A DNA stretch of 36,186 nucleotides from JADFRG01 sp046759305 (GTDB lineage Bacteria; Chloroflexota; Anaerolineae; Anaerolineales; E44-bin32): assembly GCA_046759305.1 (NCBI GenBank), contig JBHIBY010000023.1, forward strand, positions 1 through 36,186, given 5' to 3'. Every line of letters starts with the position of its first letter. The stretch's first letter is position 1. This document shows, piece by piece, positions 8,146 to 17,314 of this stretch. A program made the translations under genes and the position numbers. Below the pieces are notes generated by a model, which did not search any database, had not been told where the DNA came from, and was given only the letters and a program-made list of their open reading frames with translations.

Positions 8146-9660
8146 TCAGCCTGGTTCCATCTTGCTGAAGATTAGGAGTCCCTCGCTGCCGTAAATGTCT
8201 GTACTTAGCACATCCTGGAGTTCATAGGACGCCTGAAATCGTGGATCCTGCAACAGAGTATTTCGCCCATAGACTTCGAGGATAACGACAAATTCTGGCC
8301 TAAGATCGGCCACTAGATCTGCCGGCACGGCGTAGTTGATAGCGTATGCGGCGGCAGGAAGCGGGTAGTACCTGGTTGATTCCGGAGAGATAAGGCCTAG
8401 TAGATCAAGTATCTCTCCTCGAGCATGGTAGCCGAGAGTGCCAATATCTGCAGCAGCCAGCACATCTCCAGGCTGAATGTGATCTGAAAGTAGACGGGCA
8501 GCCCGCTCATAAACCAGTTCGAGCTGAATGAAAGCCATTTGGGGCGCCGGCCTTGTGGGTCCGTGATCAGGACTGAGGGTCCACGCTGACAAGGCTCCGA
8601 ATAATCCCAGGAATGCAAGGATCGCTAGTGGAAGCCAATGCTTCAAATCCCGAGAAAAGCGAGCTCCACCCAGGAATATTCCCAGCAAATACAACGGCAG
8701 GGGAGGGACCAAGTACCATCGAAACAGCAGTGGGTTGGCGATCGAATAGGCCAAAAGATAGATCCATGGATAGACGAACAACGGCCACGCCCGCATTGAG
8801 TTGCGTACGCCGAAGAGAGCTCCCAATGCGAAGAGTGTTGGAAACAATATCAATCCGATGGCGATCCAGGTGGAGCCGAATATTTCATGCCACATAAAGG
8901 GTGTGGCGTAGTGTTGAAGCAAGCGCACCAGCCCTGCGCTCTGAGGGAGCTCGTAGGCCACAGCCTTGGCAAACAAGGACTGGGGAATCGGCGAGTCATA
9001 AACCAGCGTACCGAACACAATCCACAATCCAACCGGGGCGCCGAACGCCGCAGCCTCCTGCCACGCCGGCTTGGGCGCGCGCTCATCCTTCCTTAGAGTG
9101 ACAAGCAGCCGATCAAGAACGATGAATGAAAGAAATATCAAGGCGTCAGGACGAGTGATCAACGCCAGGCCTCCGGTTCCAGCGGCCATGATTGGTTGCC
9201 CGGCCAAATGTAAGTAGAATGTGGCGCTTAACAGGGCAATAAACAGGCTGGTTTCCATTCCTCCAATAGCGAATGTCACCGACCAGGGATGGACGGCCCA
9301 GATGAGTGCAGTCGCCACGCCCGCTGCGCTCGAGCCCAGTCGGCTCCCTATGCGAATGAGGAGAAACGCGGTGACTGCATCGGCGACCGCGCTCACCAAA
9401 AGCGCGATTACTGGAAACGGGGCATCCGGCCCTCCGGCCGGAAGTCCAAGTGCGCTCATAATCAAGGCGAATAGGGGAGTAGTGGTCCCCAGGACCGCGT
9501 TGCTCGGGTTATACACAAGCCCATGACCGTCGAGCAGATTGCGAGCGTAGCGGAAGGTGATGTAGGCGTCGTCAATAGTGCGCGGACCGGGAATCAACCT
9601 GACTCCAAAAGCAAGCAGCGGAATGAGAATCCTGGCCCAGCGCAGGGGATTGCGCAGCAC
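8146..9660 (-). CDS. Polytopic membrane protein, GT-C glycosyltransferase-like, array member 1
   Basis: This is a 504-residue protein with many hydrophobic segments and a soluble C-terminal tail of about 120 residues. Just after the first membrane helix comes TIDDAYITFRYARNLLDGHG with an Asp-Asp pair at residues 30-31, in the position where GT-C transferases keep their catalytic acid on the outer face. The motif resembles, from memory, that of actinobacterial arabinofuranosyltransferase AftB-like proteins. GT-C enzymes move a sugar from a polyprenyl-phosphate donor to an acceptor outside the membrane. The tail has AADIGTLGYHARGEILDLLG, closely matched in the last array member (20564-22051), so the two are probably paralogues. 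The start is GTG at 9660, with a TATAAT only 6 bases upstream, so the mRNA may be leaderless. The donor and acceptor are unknown. Confidence 0.75.
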   Translation of the reverse strand: MLRNPLRWARILIPLLAFGVRLIPGPRTIDDAYITFRYARNLLDGHGLVYNPSNAVLGTTTPLFALIMSALGLPAGGPDAPFPVIALLVSAVADAVTAFLLIRIGSRLGSSAAGVATALIWAVHPWSVTFAIGGMETSLFIALLSATFYLHLAGQPIMAAGTGGLALITRPDALIFLSFIVLDRLLVTLRKDERAPKPAWQEAAAFGAPVGLWIVFGTLVYDSPIPQSLFAKAVAYELPQSAGLVRLLQHYATPFMWHEIFGSTWIAIGLILFPTLFALGALFGVRNSMRAWPLFVYPWIYLLAYSIANPLLFRWYLVPPLPLYLLGIFLGGARFSRDLKHWLPLAILAFLGLFGALSAWTLSPDHGPTRPAPQMAFIQLELVYERAARLLSDHIQPGDVLAAADIGTLGYHARGEILDLLGLISPESTRYYPLPAAAYAINYAVPADLVADLRPEFVVILEVYGRNTLLQDPRFQASYELQDVLSTDIYGSEGLLIFSKMEPG

Positions 9661-9666
9661 GGGCGG

Positions 9667-9693
9667 ATTATACAGTTGCTGGAGCTAGCTCAA
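9667..9693 (-). promoter_or_regulatory. Promoter positioned for a leaderless transcript of the 8146-9660 gene
   Basis: On the minus strand TTGAGC (9693-9688), 15 bases and a perfect TATAAT (9672-9667) stand 6 bases before the GTG at 9660. Transcription would begin at or next to the start codon, leaving no room for a Shine-Dalgarno site. The same DNA contains the likely start of the divergent plus-strand gene (TTG 9676). Confidence 0.5.
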
Positions 9694-11265
9694 AAGCTGA
9701 CCGATGGGTACTGGTTAGGAGCAATCCTGATTGCCATAGTCGGGCTTGCCTTGAAGCTGATCCTGCTTACCGCAGAAGTATTTCCATTCAATTCTGATGA
9801 GGCGATCGTCGGTCTGATGGCTCGTCACATTCTAGATGGGCAGTGGCCAGCGTTCTTTTACGGTCAGTCCTATATGGGAAGCCTCGATGCAATTCTTGCT
9901 GCGTTTGGATTTGCGCTCTTGGGCGAAGCAGTCTGGGTGATTCGTCTTCTGCAAGCGATCCTATATGTTGCCACCATCTTGACCACTTCAGCCATAGGGT
10001 GGTCGATATTTCGTAGCAAATGGATCGCATGGATCGCGGCCGCGCTCCTGGCAATCCCGACCGTCAATGTAATGCTCTACACGACCGTTTCTCTTGGTGG
10101 ATATGGGGAGGCCCTGGTAATAGGAAATTTGCTAATGCTGTTGGCGCTACGGGTTTGGCGCCGAGCCGAAGGATTTGCACTCTGGGGATTCCTGGCCGGG
10201 CTTGGATTCTGGGCTTTCGGTCTCACGCTCGTTTATACGATACCGACTGGCGTAATGGTGCTGCGCCAACTATGGAACGCCAAATCAAAACTTATCGTAG
10301 TAATCGCCGCATTCACGCTTGGAGCATTGCCTTGGATATTCGAAGCTGTGTCACGCGGTATAAAACCCTTCCTGATCGAGCTCCTGGGAGGAGCAATCTC
10401 CGGCGCCTCTTCGGATGGACTCTCGTCATTCTTGGAACACTTCGTGAATTTGTTCCTGTTCGGTCCCACCGTCGTTTTCGGATTGAGGAGCCCTTGGTCC
10501 GCTGAGCTGATCGCAGCGCCAGTTGCTGCAGTCGTCTTGATATTCTGGCTTGCCGTTCTGGGGTATGGCTTTTTTCGATTGACAATACACGATGAAGCTC
10601 GCATCGGACGGTGGATGCTTGTCGGCGTAATGACGACTCTAATCGCCGGGTTCCTTCTGACGCCCTTTGGCGCAGATCCATCAGGCCGATACTTTCTTCC
10701 GCTTGCTATCCCACTAGCACTTTTGGCAGGGGAGATTGTGCCTGAGGTGCTTGTCCCGCGCATCGGTCGATGGGCATTCGCGGTGCTAGGATTGGTCCTG
10801 CTCTTCAATTTATGGGGAAGTATCCAGGCTGCTGCGAATAACCCCCCGGGGCTTACCACGCAATTCGATCCGGTCGCCAGGGTGGATCACACATATCTTC
10901 CAGAGCTTATTGAGTTTCTGGAATCTGAGGGGGAGTCGACTGGATATTCGAATTACTGGGTAGCTTACCCGCTGGCATTTCACTCCGATGAGAAGGTTAT
11001 TTTCACGCCAAGGTTGCCTTACCATCAGGATTTTCGGCACACCGATCGCGATGATCGGTACGCCCCCTATGGAGAGATCGTCGCTGATAGCTATTCAATT
11101 GCGCTGATCACGACTAATTTTCCCGAGCTAAACAGCAATCTACGGACCGGTCTGGATAAGCGCGGAATCGAGTTTGAGGAGACATTTATCGGACCCTACA
11201 CCATTTTTTATGGCCTCTCAGAGCTGGTAAATCCAGACCAACTTGGGGTGTACTCAACACCATGA
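9676..11265 (+). CDS. Polytopic membrane protein, GT-C/PMT-like glycosyltransferase, array member 2
   Basis: From the chosen start this is 529 residues. After the first helix comes FPFNSDEAIVGLMARHILDG and then PAFFYGQSYMGSLDA. The Asp-Glu pair after helix 1 is the usual place of the catalytic acid in PMT/ArnT-type GT-C enzymes, which transfer sugars from polyprenyl phosphates. A soluble domain of about 130 residues follows the last helix. The frame stays open back to an ATG at 9523, but that extension would overlap the divergent neighbour by 138 bp and is hydrophilic, so I prefer TTG at 9676. No clear ribosome binding site supports either start. The stop overlaps the next start as ATGA at 11262-11265, so the two are probably cotranslated. 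The substrate is unknown. Confidence 0.72.
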   Translation: MLELAQKLTDGYWLGAILIAIVGLALKLILLTAEVFPFNSDEAIVGLMARHILDGQWPAFFYGQSYMGSLDAILAAFGFALLGEAVWVIRLLQAILYVATILTTSAIGWSIFRSKWIAWIAAALLAIPTVNVMLYTTVSLGGYGEALVIGNLLMLLALRVWRRAEGFALWGFLAGLGFWAFGLTLVYTIPTGVMVLRQLWNAKSKLIVVIAAFTLGALPWIFEAVSRGIKPFLIELLGGAISGASSDGLSSFLEHFVNLFLFGPTVVFGLRSPWSAELIAAPVAAVVLIFWLAVLGYGFFRLTIHDEARIGRWMLVGVMTTLIAGFLLTPFGADPSGRYFLPLAIPLALLAGEIVPEVLVPRIGRWAFAVLGLVLLFNLWGSIQAAANNPPGLTTQFDPVARVDHTYLPELIEFLESEGESTGYSNYWVAYPLAFHSDEKVIFTPRLPYHQDFRHTDRDDRYAPYGEIVADSYSIALITTNFPELNSNLRTGLDKRGIEFEETFIGPYTIFYGLSELVNPDQLGVYSTP

Positions 11266-12836
11266 GCTTCCGAAAGCTAGTGCCATTGATAGCGCTTCTA
11301 GCGGTATTCACGATGGCGCTCCGGTTTTCCATCGGAGCCGACACCTACTGGCACCTTAAGGCTGGCGATTGGATACTTTCCACAGGAAGCCTTCCGAATC
11401 CAGATCCGTTTTCCCTTACGCGGCTCGGGAGCGAATGGATCTACCCCGGGTGGCTGGCGCAGATTGCGCTGATTTCAGTCTACAAACTTCTCGGCTTTCC
11501 GGGCCTCAACCTGCTGACAGCGCTACTAGTGACAGCCGCATTCGGTTTTGTGTGGCAGACAATGCGGGAGGGGCCTTTACTCCGGGCGTTTGTGCTTCTG
11601 CTTGCTGCCACGGTTTCCGCAGTGTATTGGTCGGCCCGGCCGCATATCTTCACCTTCCTTTTCACTGCGGTGACGTTGTGGATCTTGGCCAAATTCCGAC
11701 GAGAGAGAGGCTCCCGAGTTATTTGGCTTATCCCTGCGCTCACGACTATTTGGGCCAACACTCACGGGGGATTTGTAATCCCCGTTCTTTTGCTAGGGCT
11801 CGAGATTGCTGCAACGATTTACTCCCTTTTGCTGCCTAAATTGCGCATAGCCACGCATCAAAAATGGGTACGTGAGGAGTTGAGCGCTACAGGCGATCAG
11901 ATGATCGAGGCTGGAGGTGATGGCTCGAACTCGGAGAAAGAGATTCGAGGAGGGGTGCACGCGTCCGACGAAGACCGACAGCTCGTGGTTGAACGTCTGA
12001 AGATGCTGCTTGCAGCTACGCTGGCAGCGGTGGTTGCCATCGTAGTAAATCCTTTTGGGCTGGACATGCTGGCGTACCCCTTGCGTACCGTCTCAATCGG
12101 AGTGTTGCGGGATTTCATTCAAGAGTGGCAGTCTCCCAACTTCCACCAACTTGAGATTCAACCCTTTCTCTGGATGTTGCTTCTAGCGCTGGCGGCAATG
12201 GCAATGTCCCCCAAACGACCCAAGGCGATCGAGCTAATTCATATCGGGATATTTACCTACATGGGATTTCTAGCTGCTCGCAACATCGCGCTGTTCGCGC
12301 TGGTGGCGGCGCCGGTGCTTAGCCGTCATGCTGACGCGATATTGATGCGCTGGCTCCCGGGCCGAAGAGGTGGCCAGGAGCTGTCACCACGGCTGACGCG
12401 ATCACTTAACGCTGTCCTATTGGCATTGATTGGGCTTGCGGTGCTCATCAAAAGCGCGGTGCCCCTTTCAACACAGTTCAATGAAGAGACGATCGGAGAG
12501 AGCATGCCGGCGGGAGCAGTGGAATACCTGCGTACCAATCAGCCTCGAGGACCGCTTCTCAATTCCTACAACTGGGGCGGCTATGTTATCTGGAGTTTGT
12601 ATCCAAGATATTTGAGCTTTGTAGATGGGAGGACCGATCTCTTTGATGATGCAATCCTTGAAGAGTACCTTGATGTCTGGCGTGGGAATGATGGCTGGCA
12701 AGAAGCTTTGGACCGGTGGGATATCCAGCTCGTATTAATCGAGAAGGATGCCCCCTTGGCTCGTGAGTTGCTGCGTGGGGGATGGAACGAAGGATTCGCT
12801 GACGACCAGGCGCGTGTGTTTACGGCCCCGGATTAA
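11262..12836 (+). CDS. Polytopic membrane protein, GT-C-like, array member 3
   Basis: This 524-residue protein starts at an ATG that overlaps the previous stop by four bases. Helix 1 is followed by GADTYWHLKAGDWILSTG, with Asp27 in the GT-C catalytic-acid position, and a later WIYPGWLAQI. A hydrophilic insert of about 45 residues near residues 200-245, with KWVREELSATGDQMIEAGGD, interrupts the membrane helices. The soluble C-terminal part has NSYNWGGYVIWSLYPRYLSF and FVDGRTDLFDDAILEEY, a pattern I associate from memory with uncharacterised bacterial membrane proteins of this shape. The next gene starts at the base after its stop. Assignment as a glycosyltransferase rests on architecture and context. 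Confidence 0.7.
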   Translation: MSFRKLVPLIALLAVFTMALRFSIGADTYWHLKAGDWILSTGSLPNPDPFSLTRLGSEWIYPGWLAQIALISVYKLLGFPGLNLLTALLVTAAFGFVWQTMREGPLLRAFVLLLAATVSAVYWSARPHIFTFLFTAVTLWILAKFRRERGSRVIWLIPALTTIWANTHGGFVIPVLLLGLEIAATIYSLLLPKLRIATHQKWVREELSATGDQMIEAGGDGSNSEKEIRGGVHASDEDRQLVVERLKMLLAATLAAVVAIVVNPFGLDMLAYPLRTVSIGVLRDFIQEWQSPNFHQLEIQPFLWMLLLALAAMAMSPKRPKAIELIHIGIFTYMGFLAARNIALFALVAAPVLSRHADAILMRWLPGRRGGQELSPRLTRSLNAVLLALIGLAVLIKSAVPLSTQFNEETIGESMPAGAVEYLRTNQPRGPLLNSYNWGGYVIWSLYPRYLSFVDGRTDLFDDAILEEYLDVWRGNDGWQEALDRWDIQLVLIEKDAPLARELLRGGWNEGFADDQARVFTAPD

Positions 12837-14006
12837 GTGAACGAACCTACGAATCGCTACGAAGATCTTCTGCGATTAGGGATCTTGGCCGTCGTTCGGT
12901 TTCTTTCGCTTGCAGCACTCCCGGTTGATGCGATTCTGGGCTACGGCGACTATCTTCACTTCTTCAACCTGGCTGAATTTTCATCACTCGAGGGCGGCCT
13001 TCCATGGCTTGATCACTGGGTTGAGTACCCTCCGTTGTTCCCTTACTTGTCCATTGGAGTTCATACTCTCACTGGTGGATCACAGCATGTATATGCCTAT
13101 GTGTTGGCGCTCATCATGCTGGCATTTGATGTCGGAAGCCTGTGGCTGCTCACCTCATTAGCCAAAAAACTATGGGAACCCCAGAAAGCGACGATGGTTG
13201 CTTGGCTGTATATGGGATTTCTCCTCATCCCGGCCTTCGGTTGGTGGACTTTCGATCCAACGGCAGTCTTCTTCATGCTGTTTGCGCTGCGAGCTTTCTA
13301 TCAATCAAAGCCCTATCTATCTGGGGTTGCGGCCGGCGTCGGTGCGCTCGTCAAGTTCCTACCCATGCTTCCGTTGATACTTTTCTGGCGATTCAAGTCG
13401 CATAAGGAGGCTTTGATAACTTCCGGTCTGGGCGCGGCGATCCTGGTTGTCTCGCTAGCTCCATTCTTCGCAGCCGAGTCAGAGGTAGCTGCGGCATCAC
13501 TCCGCTCACAGGCCTCGAAAGGATCGTGGGAAACGGTATGGGCTTTGATCGACGGCAATGATCGTACCGGGGCATTCGGGGCCTTGGAAGAGCGCCTGGA
13601 TCCGGAACTTGCGAAGGTGATTCGAGGAAATCCAGCGGTAGTACCCACGTGGATTCCAGCATTGCTGGCGCTAGGAATCAGTGCCTGGGCCGTAGTGCGG
13701 ACCGAGGACGACAATCCGCGTAGCCAGACGTCGCTGCTCGGCTTGATTTTCTGCCTCGTTTTTTTGGCATCGCCAGGCTGGAGCCCGCAGTGGTTGGCCT
13801 ACTTAATTCCTTTCGTGTTGCTCGGCCTGGTGATGCGTCGAGCTGCCCTGTTTTCGGTTAGCTTGGGCATGGTTGCGTTGCTTGAGTGGCCGATTCTGCT
13901 CTCGAGAGGGCGATTCGATCTGCTGGCCCTTCCCGTGCTGTTGAGGACGCTGCTCATGATTCTGCTCGCAGTTGAATTTTGGAGAGTTTCGAGGGGGAAG
14001 GCTTAA
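12837..14006 (+). CDS. Polytopic membrane protein, GT-C-like, array member 4
   Basis: This 389-residue protein begins with GTG at 12837, immediately after the TAA of the previous gene. The first outer loop reads GYGDYLHFFNLAEF, followed by WVEYPPLFPYLSIG. An acidic residue before Y-P-P is common in mannosyltransferase-type GT-C proteins. It is shorter than most array members and has almost no C-terminal soluble tail, ending just after a helix. Its stop overlaps the next start as TAATG. It is probably a lipid-linked sugar transferase acting on the outer membrane face, but the substrate is not visible. An ALG-like or GT87-like relation is possible. Confidence 0.68.
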   Translation: MNEPTNRYEDLLRLGILAVVRFLSLAALPVDAILGYGDYLHFFNLAEFSSLEGGLPWLDHWVEYPPLFPYLSIGVHTLTGGSQHVYAYVLALIMLAFDVGSLWLLTSLAKKLWEPQKATMVAWLYMGFLLIPAFGWWTFDPTAVFFMLFALRAFYQSKPYLSGVAAGVGALVKFLPMLPLILFWRFKSHKEALITSGLGAAILVVSLAPFFAAESEVAAASLRSQASKGSWETVWALIDGNDRTGAFGALEERLDPELAKVIRGNPAVVPTWIPALLALGISAWAVVRTEDDNPRSQTSLLGLIFCLVFLASPGWSPQWLAYLIPFVLLGLVMRRAALFSVSLGMVALLEWPILLSRGRFDLLALPVLLRTLLMILLAVEFWRVSRGKA

Positions 14007-15217
14007 TGGTAGAGCGACCGCTCTGGGTACGAATTGCAACGGTCGTGGCAGTGATCATCGTACTCGTCGCTTTGACCATTGCTAACTACCGATTTGCAGA
14101 AGAGCTCCCGGGTGGAAACGACTTTCTCGCCCGCTGGATGGGCGCGCGCTTTTGGGTGCAGGATGGAATCAGCCCCTACGACCCACAGGTAAGCCTCGCA
14201 ACGCAGGAACTGATCTATGGCCGAGCGGCGGATGTCGAAGCTGGCGAAGATGTCTCCCACTTCGTCTATCCATTTCCGGCCATGCTTTTCTTTGCACCAT
14301 TCGGAGCCCTTCCCTACACCATGGCGCGCGCATTATGGATGACGATACTGGAAATCAGCCTTCCGATCCTGGTGTTGATCGGCATCGCTATTGCGGATTG
14401 GAAACCCCACCGCGCAGTCCTGGTTTCCTTGCTGTTCTTCTCGGTGCTCTGGTATCACGGAATGCGTGCGATCATCGTCGGTCAGTTTGCTGTCATTGAG
14501 GCGTTCGTAATTGCCGCCGCCCTTCTGGCCATCAAGCGGGGGAGCGACCCACTTGCAGGGGTTCTGCTTGGTCTTTCAATCGCTAAGCCGCAGATGGCGG
14601 TACTTCTAATACCGTTCGCCTTTGTGTGGGCTGGGTGGGCTAAGCGCTGGCCGATCATCGCTTGGGGCGGCGGCACGATCAGTGTGCTGGTGCTGATTTC
14701 GGTCATGCTGCTACCGGGTTGGCCGATCGAGTGGATGCGGCAATTAGTGGAGTATCCAACCTACACCGAGCTGGGTCCGCCTGTACAAATCATTGGGGAC
14801 GCATTCCCGAGTTTGTCGGGATTGATTGCCGTTGTCCTTGGTGGAGGCTTGTTGCTTTACTTGCTCTGGGAGTGGACAAAAGCTGCCGGCAAGTCTGACC
14901 GTTGGTTCCAATGGGCCGCGGCATTAACTATAGTGGCAACAAACCTAGCCGCCCTCCGTACCGCCACCACCAACTACGTTGTATTGCTGCCCGCCCTCTG
15001 CCTGATATTTTCGGTTCTTGTCGCGCGGTGGGGAGCTAAAGGTGACGTGGTTGTCCTGCTCACAATGGTTGCCCTATTTTTTGGCCTATGGGGGCTTTTT
15101 CTTGTTACCGTCGAGGGCAACACAGAGAGCCCGATCATGTATCTTCCAGTTCCTGTTCTGACCCTCCTCGGGCTGTGGTGGGCGCGATGGTGGGCCGTGC
15201 GCGCCGTACGACTCTAA
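14006..15217 (+). CDS. GT87-like (DUF2029) polyprenol-phosphate-sugar transferase, array member 5
   Basis: This is a 403-residue polytopic protein. NDFLARWMGARFWVQDGISP followed by YDPQ is the typical first-loop signature of GT87 (DUF2029) proteins, which include polyprenol-phosphate-mannose-dependent mannosyltransferases of actinobacteria. A FVYPFPAMLFFAPFG segment follows, as in that family. An in-frame TTG at 13979 lies upstream, but ATG at 14006 has the purine-rich GAGGGGGAAGG 4 bases ahead and overlaps the previous stop as TAATG, so I use it. The protein ends in a basic tail right after the last helix. Of the array it is the member with the clearest family assignment. The sugar is not predictable. 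Confidence 0.75.
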   Translation: MVERPLWVRIATVVAVIIVLVALTIANYRFAEELPGGNDFLARWMGARFWVQDGISPYDPQVSLATQELIYGRAADVEAGEDVSHFVYPFPAMLFFAPFGALPYTMARALWMTILEISLPILVLIGIAIADWKPHRAVLVSLLFFSVLWYHGMRAIIVGQFAVIEAFVIAAALLAIKRGSDPLAGVLLGLSIAKPQMAVLLIPFAFVWAGWAKRWPIIAWGGGTISVLVLISVMLLPGWPIEWMRQLVEYPTYTELGPPVQIIGDAFPSLSGLIAVVLGGGLLLYLLWEWTKAAGKSDRWFQWAAALTIVATNLAALRTATTNYVVLLPALCLIFSVLVARWGAKGDVVVLLTMVALFFGLWGLFLVTVEGNTESPIMYLPVPVLTLLGLWWARWWAVRAVRL

Positions 15218-15227
15218 CGGAAATCCA

Positions 15228-17207
15228 ATGAGGCTGAGACCCAACAGTATCGTGAGTAGAGCCATCGCCGGCCTGGCGTTGATCTGGTTTGTGGGAGTAA
15301 TTCTGGCCTACTTTGCCGTCCACAAACCAATCAGCGCTTCTCAGGTTGAGGCGGTTCGCGATCTTGTGCTGACCGGAATTGGTTGGACAAGCGCGGTCGC
15401 TCTCGCTAACCTGCTGGGCTGGATGGTGCTTCGAAGGCTCTCAAACTTTACGGCGGTAGAGAGACTGGCATTACAGATTGGTCTTGGATTCGGATTGATC
15501 TCGCTTGCACTGCTTACACTTGGATTCTTAAGAGGCTACTCGCAGCTGTTGTTATGGCTGCTGCTATTGATCCCACTTCCGATCACGCTCTATCGCATTA
15601 GGACAGACTTGCGTGGCATTGAGAGGCCGTCTGGACGCTGGCTGATGATCTTCGTGAGCATTGCCAGCGCGCTCATCGCGCTGCGCGCTCTCTCTCCACC
15701 CACTGCCTGGGACTCGCTGGTGTATCACCTGACAGGTCCAAAGCTTTACCAACAGGCAGGTCGAATACATCACGATGTTGATCTCGCATATCTGGGATTC
15801 CCCAAGGCCGGTTTGATGTTGTTCCTGCTGGGGCAGCAGATTGCGGGTCCTTCATTAGCCCAGCTTTTTCATGCCACCTTCTTTGTACTGACGCTGGTCC
15901 TGATGCCCGGCTTAGTTCGCAGCGCGGCTCCCGGAAGGGGATGGCTAGCGATTGCGGTTTTGGTGGCGGTACCTTCTGCAGCGCTGCTAGCTGGTTGGGC
16001 TCACGTCGAGTGGTTGGGTGCCTTCGCCGGCCTGGCTAGCTTTACGCTGATTCGGGTTTCCGATTCGAGGAAGGTGGATCGAGCTCTGATCCTGGCGGGT
16101 TTCCTGGCAGCGCTCGCCTTGAATACCAAATACACCGCGGTTTGGTTGGTGATTGGGTTAAGCCTGGTCGTGTTTCTCCGAGGCCGATCCGTTCGAAGGT
16201 GGGGAGCTTATCTGCTATCTACTTCATCATTCACGGCTCCTTTCCTGCTCGCGAACCTTGTGCTGACGAAAAACCCTGTGTATCCATTCATTTTCGAGGG
16301 TGTCTTCTGGGACAGTCATCGCACGATCTGGTTCAGCCGCTTTGGTACCGGTCTGAGCCTTCCGGAGATTCTTGTCGCTCCGTGGGAGGCAAGTGTTTGG
16401 GGGCTCGAGGGAGGCTTCTTTGAGGGTCATGCCTCATATGGTGCGACGATCGGGCCGCTGCTCTTGGCGCTAATCCCCCTGCTGGCGCTTAGGTTATTGC
16501 TGGATCGATCGGACAGGCGAGGGAACATTCGGGATCTGGTCGTTGTGGCGGGAGTGGCGTATTTGGGATGGGTTATTCAGCTTTCCAGTTCGTCTCTGCT
16601 AGTTCAATCACGTCTGCTGTTCCCTGTATTGCCCTTCTTTGCGGCCCTCGCGGCAGTTGGATTCGATACCGTGGGGCAGGTCGGTCGTTGGGGAGTATCG
16701 GTTCGCTTCATACTGGGAGGTCTTATAGCCTTGATCCTTGTGCTAACCGCCACCAGCATGATCTTCGAAACGGTTAACGCCGGATTCCTTAACGTCATAC
16801 TGGGAACGGAATCAAAACAGAGCTATTTGACTCGCCGTCTTGGCTGGCACTACGAGGCTATGCGGGAGATCAATCGACTGGAGGGTCGCGCAAAAGTGCG
16901 GTTCCTCTGGGAGCCTCGCAGCTACTACTGTGGGGCGAGCGCTCAATGCGAACCAGATGCGCTGCTCGATCGTTGGTGGCACGATCGTCAGCATTTCACG
17001 GCGGTTGAAGAACTTCAAAATCGGTGGGTGGAAGATGGCGTCACGCATGTTCTCTTCCATCGAGCCGGGGCGGAGGCAGTGCGCAGCGCCGGCTTTGATC
17101 CCTTCGAATCTGACGACTGGAGTGCACTCGATCGTTTCATTCAACAGCATTTGGTCCCTGTCAGGGCGTTCGGCGACGCATATGTCCTTTACGAATTTCA
17201 GCGCTAA
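15228..17207 (+). CDS. Large polytopic membrane protein, GT-C-like, array member 6
   Basis: At 659 residues this is the longest array member. It has a long helical N-terminus before the likely active loop PPTAWDSLVYHLTGPKLYQQ, which carries Asp in a W-D-S-L-x-Y-H context known from uncharacterised GT-C-type proteins. LNTKYTAVWLVIGL is a typical mid-protein segment of such enzymes. The soluble C-terminal part contains RFLWEPRSYYCGASAQCEPD with two cysteines six residues apart, possibly a disulfide outside the cell. The ATG is 10 bases after the previous stop, with only a weak GGAA as ribosome binding site. The gene ends the first plus-strand block of the array; a 286-bp gap with repeats follows. 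Confidence 0.7.
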   Translation: MRLRPNSIVSRAIAGLALIWFVGVILAYFAVHKPISASQVEAVRDLVLTGIGWTSAVALANLLGWMVLRRLSNFTAVERLALQIGLGFGLISLALLTLGFLRGYSQLLLWLLLLIPLPITLYRIRTDLRGIERPSGRWLMIFVSIASALIALRALSPPTAWDSLVYHLTGPKLYQQAGRIHHDVDLAYLGFPKAGLMLFLLGQQIAGPSLAQLFHATFFVLTLVLMPGLVRSAAPGRGWLAIAVLVAVPSAALLAGWAHVEWLGAFAGLASFTLIRVSDSRKVDRALILAGFLAALALNTKYTAVWLVIGLSLVVFLRGRSVRRWGAYLLSTSSFTAPFLLANLVLTKNPVYPFIFEGVFWDSHRTIWFSRFGTGLSLPEILVAPWEASVWGLEGGFFEGHASYGATIGPLLLALIPLLALRLLLDRSDRRGNIRDLVVVAGVAYLGWVIQLSSSSLLVQSRLLFPVLPFFAALAAVGFDTVGQVGRWGVSVRFILGGLIALILVLTATSMIFETVNAGFLNVILGTESKQSYLTRRLGWHYEAMREINRLEGRAKVRFLWEPRSYYCGASAQCEPDALLDRWWHDRQHFTAVEELQNRWVEDGVTHVLFHRAGAEAVRSAGFDPFESDDWSALDRFIQQHLVPVRAFGDAYVLYEFQR

Positions 17208-17240
17208 CAAGGTGTGTTCTGTGGTGTGAATTGCGCATAG

Positions 17241-17283
17241 CCATGCCAGATAAGCAGAGTATCTGATCCTCACAGCGGCATGG
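17241..17283. other. Inverted repeat in the array gap
   Basis: CCATGCC (17241-17247) is complementary to GGCATGG (17277-17283), and AGATA/TATCT form a second short stem inside. No U-tract follows, so a terminator is doubtful; it may be an mRNA hairpin or protein site between the two blocks of the array. It lies 34 bp after the stop of the 15228-17207 gene. Confidence 0.4.
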
Positions 17284-17314
17284 AGTGGGTAACAGAGAGC
17301 ATTGACGCGACATT

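Noticed and set aside
9523..9675. N-terminal extension of the 9676-11265 protein starting at ATG 9523
   Set aside because: It would overlap the divergent gene by 138 bp, is hydrophilic, and sits before the first membrane helix where relatives begin. TTG 9676 is preferred, although the start is not certain.
10233..10859. Minus-strand open frame of 208 codons inside the second GT-C-like gene
   Set aside because: It lies wholly opposite a convincing membrane protein gene, has a composition typical of an antisense shadow, and shows no domain.
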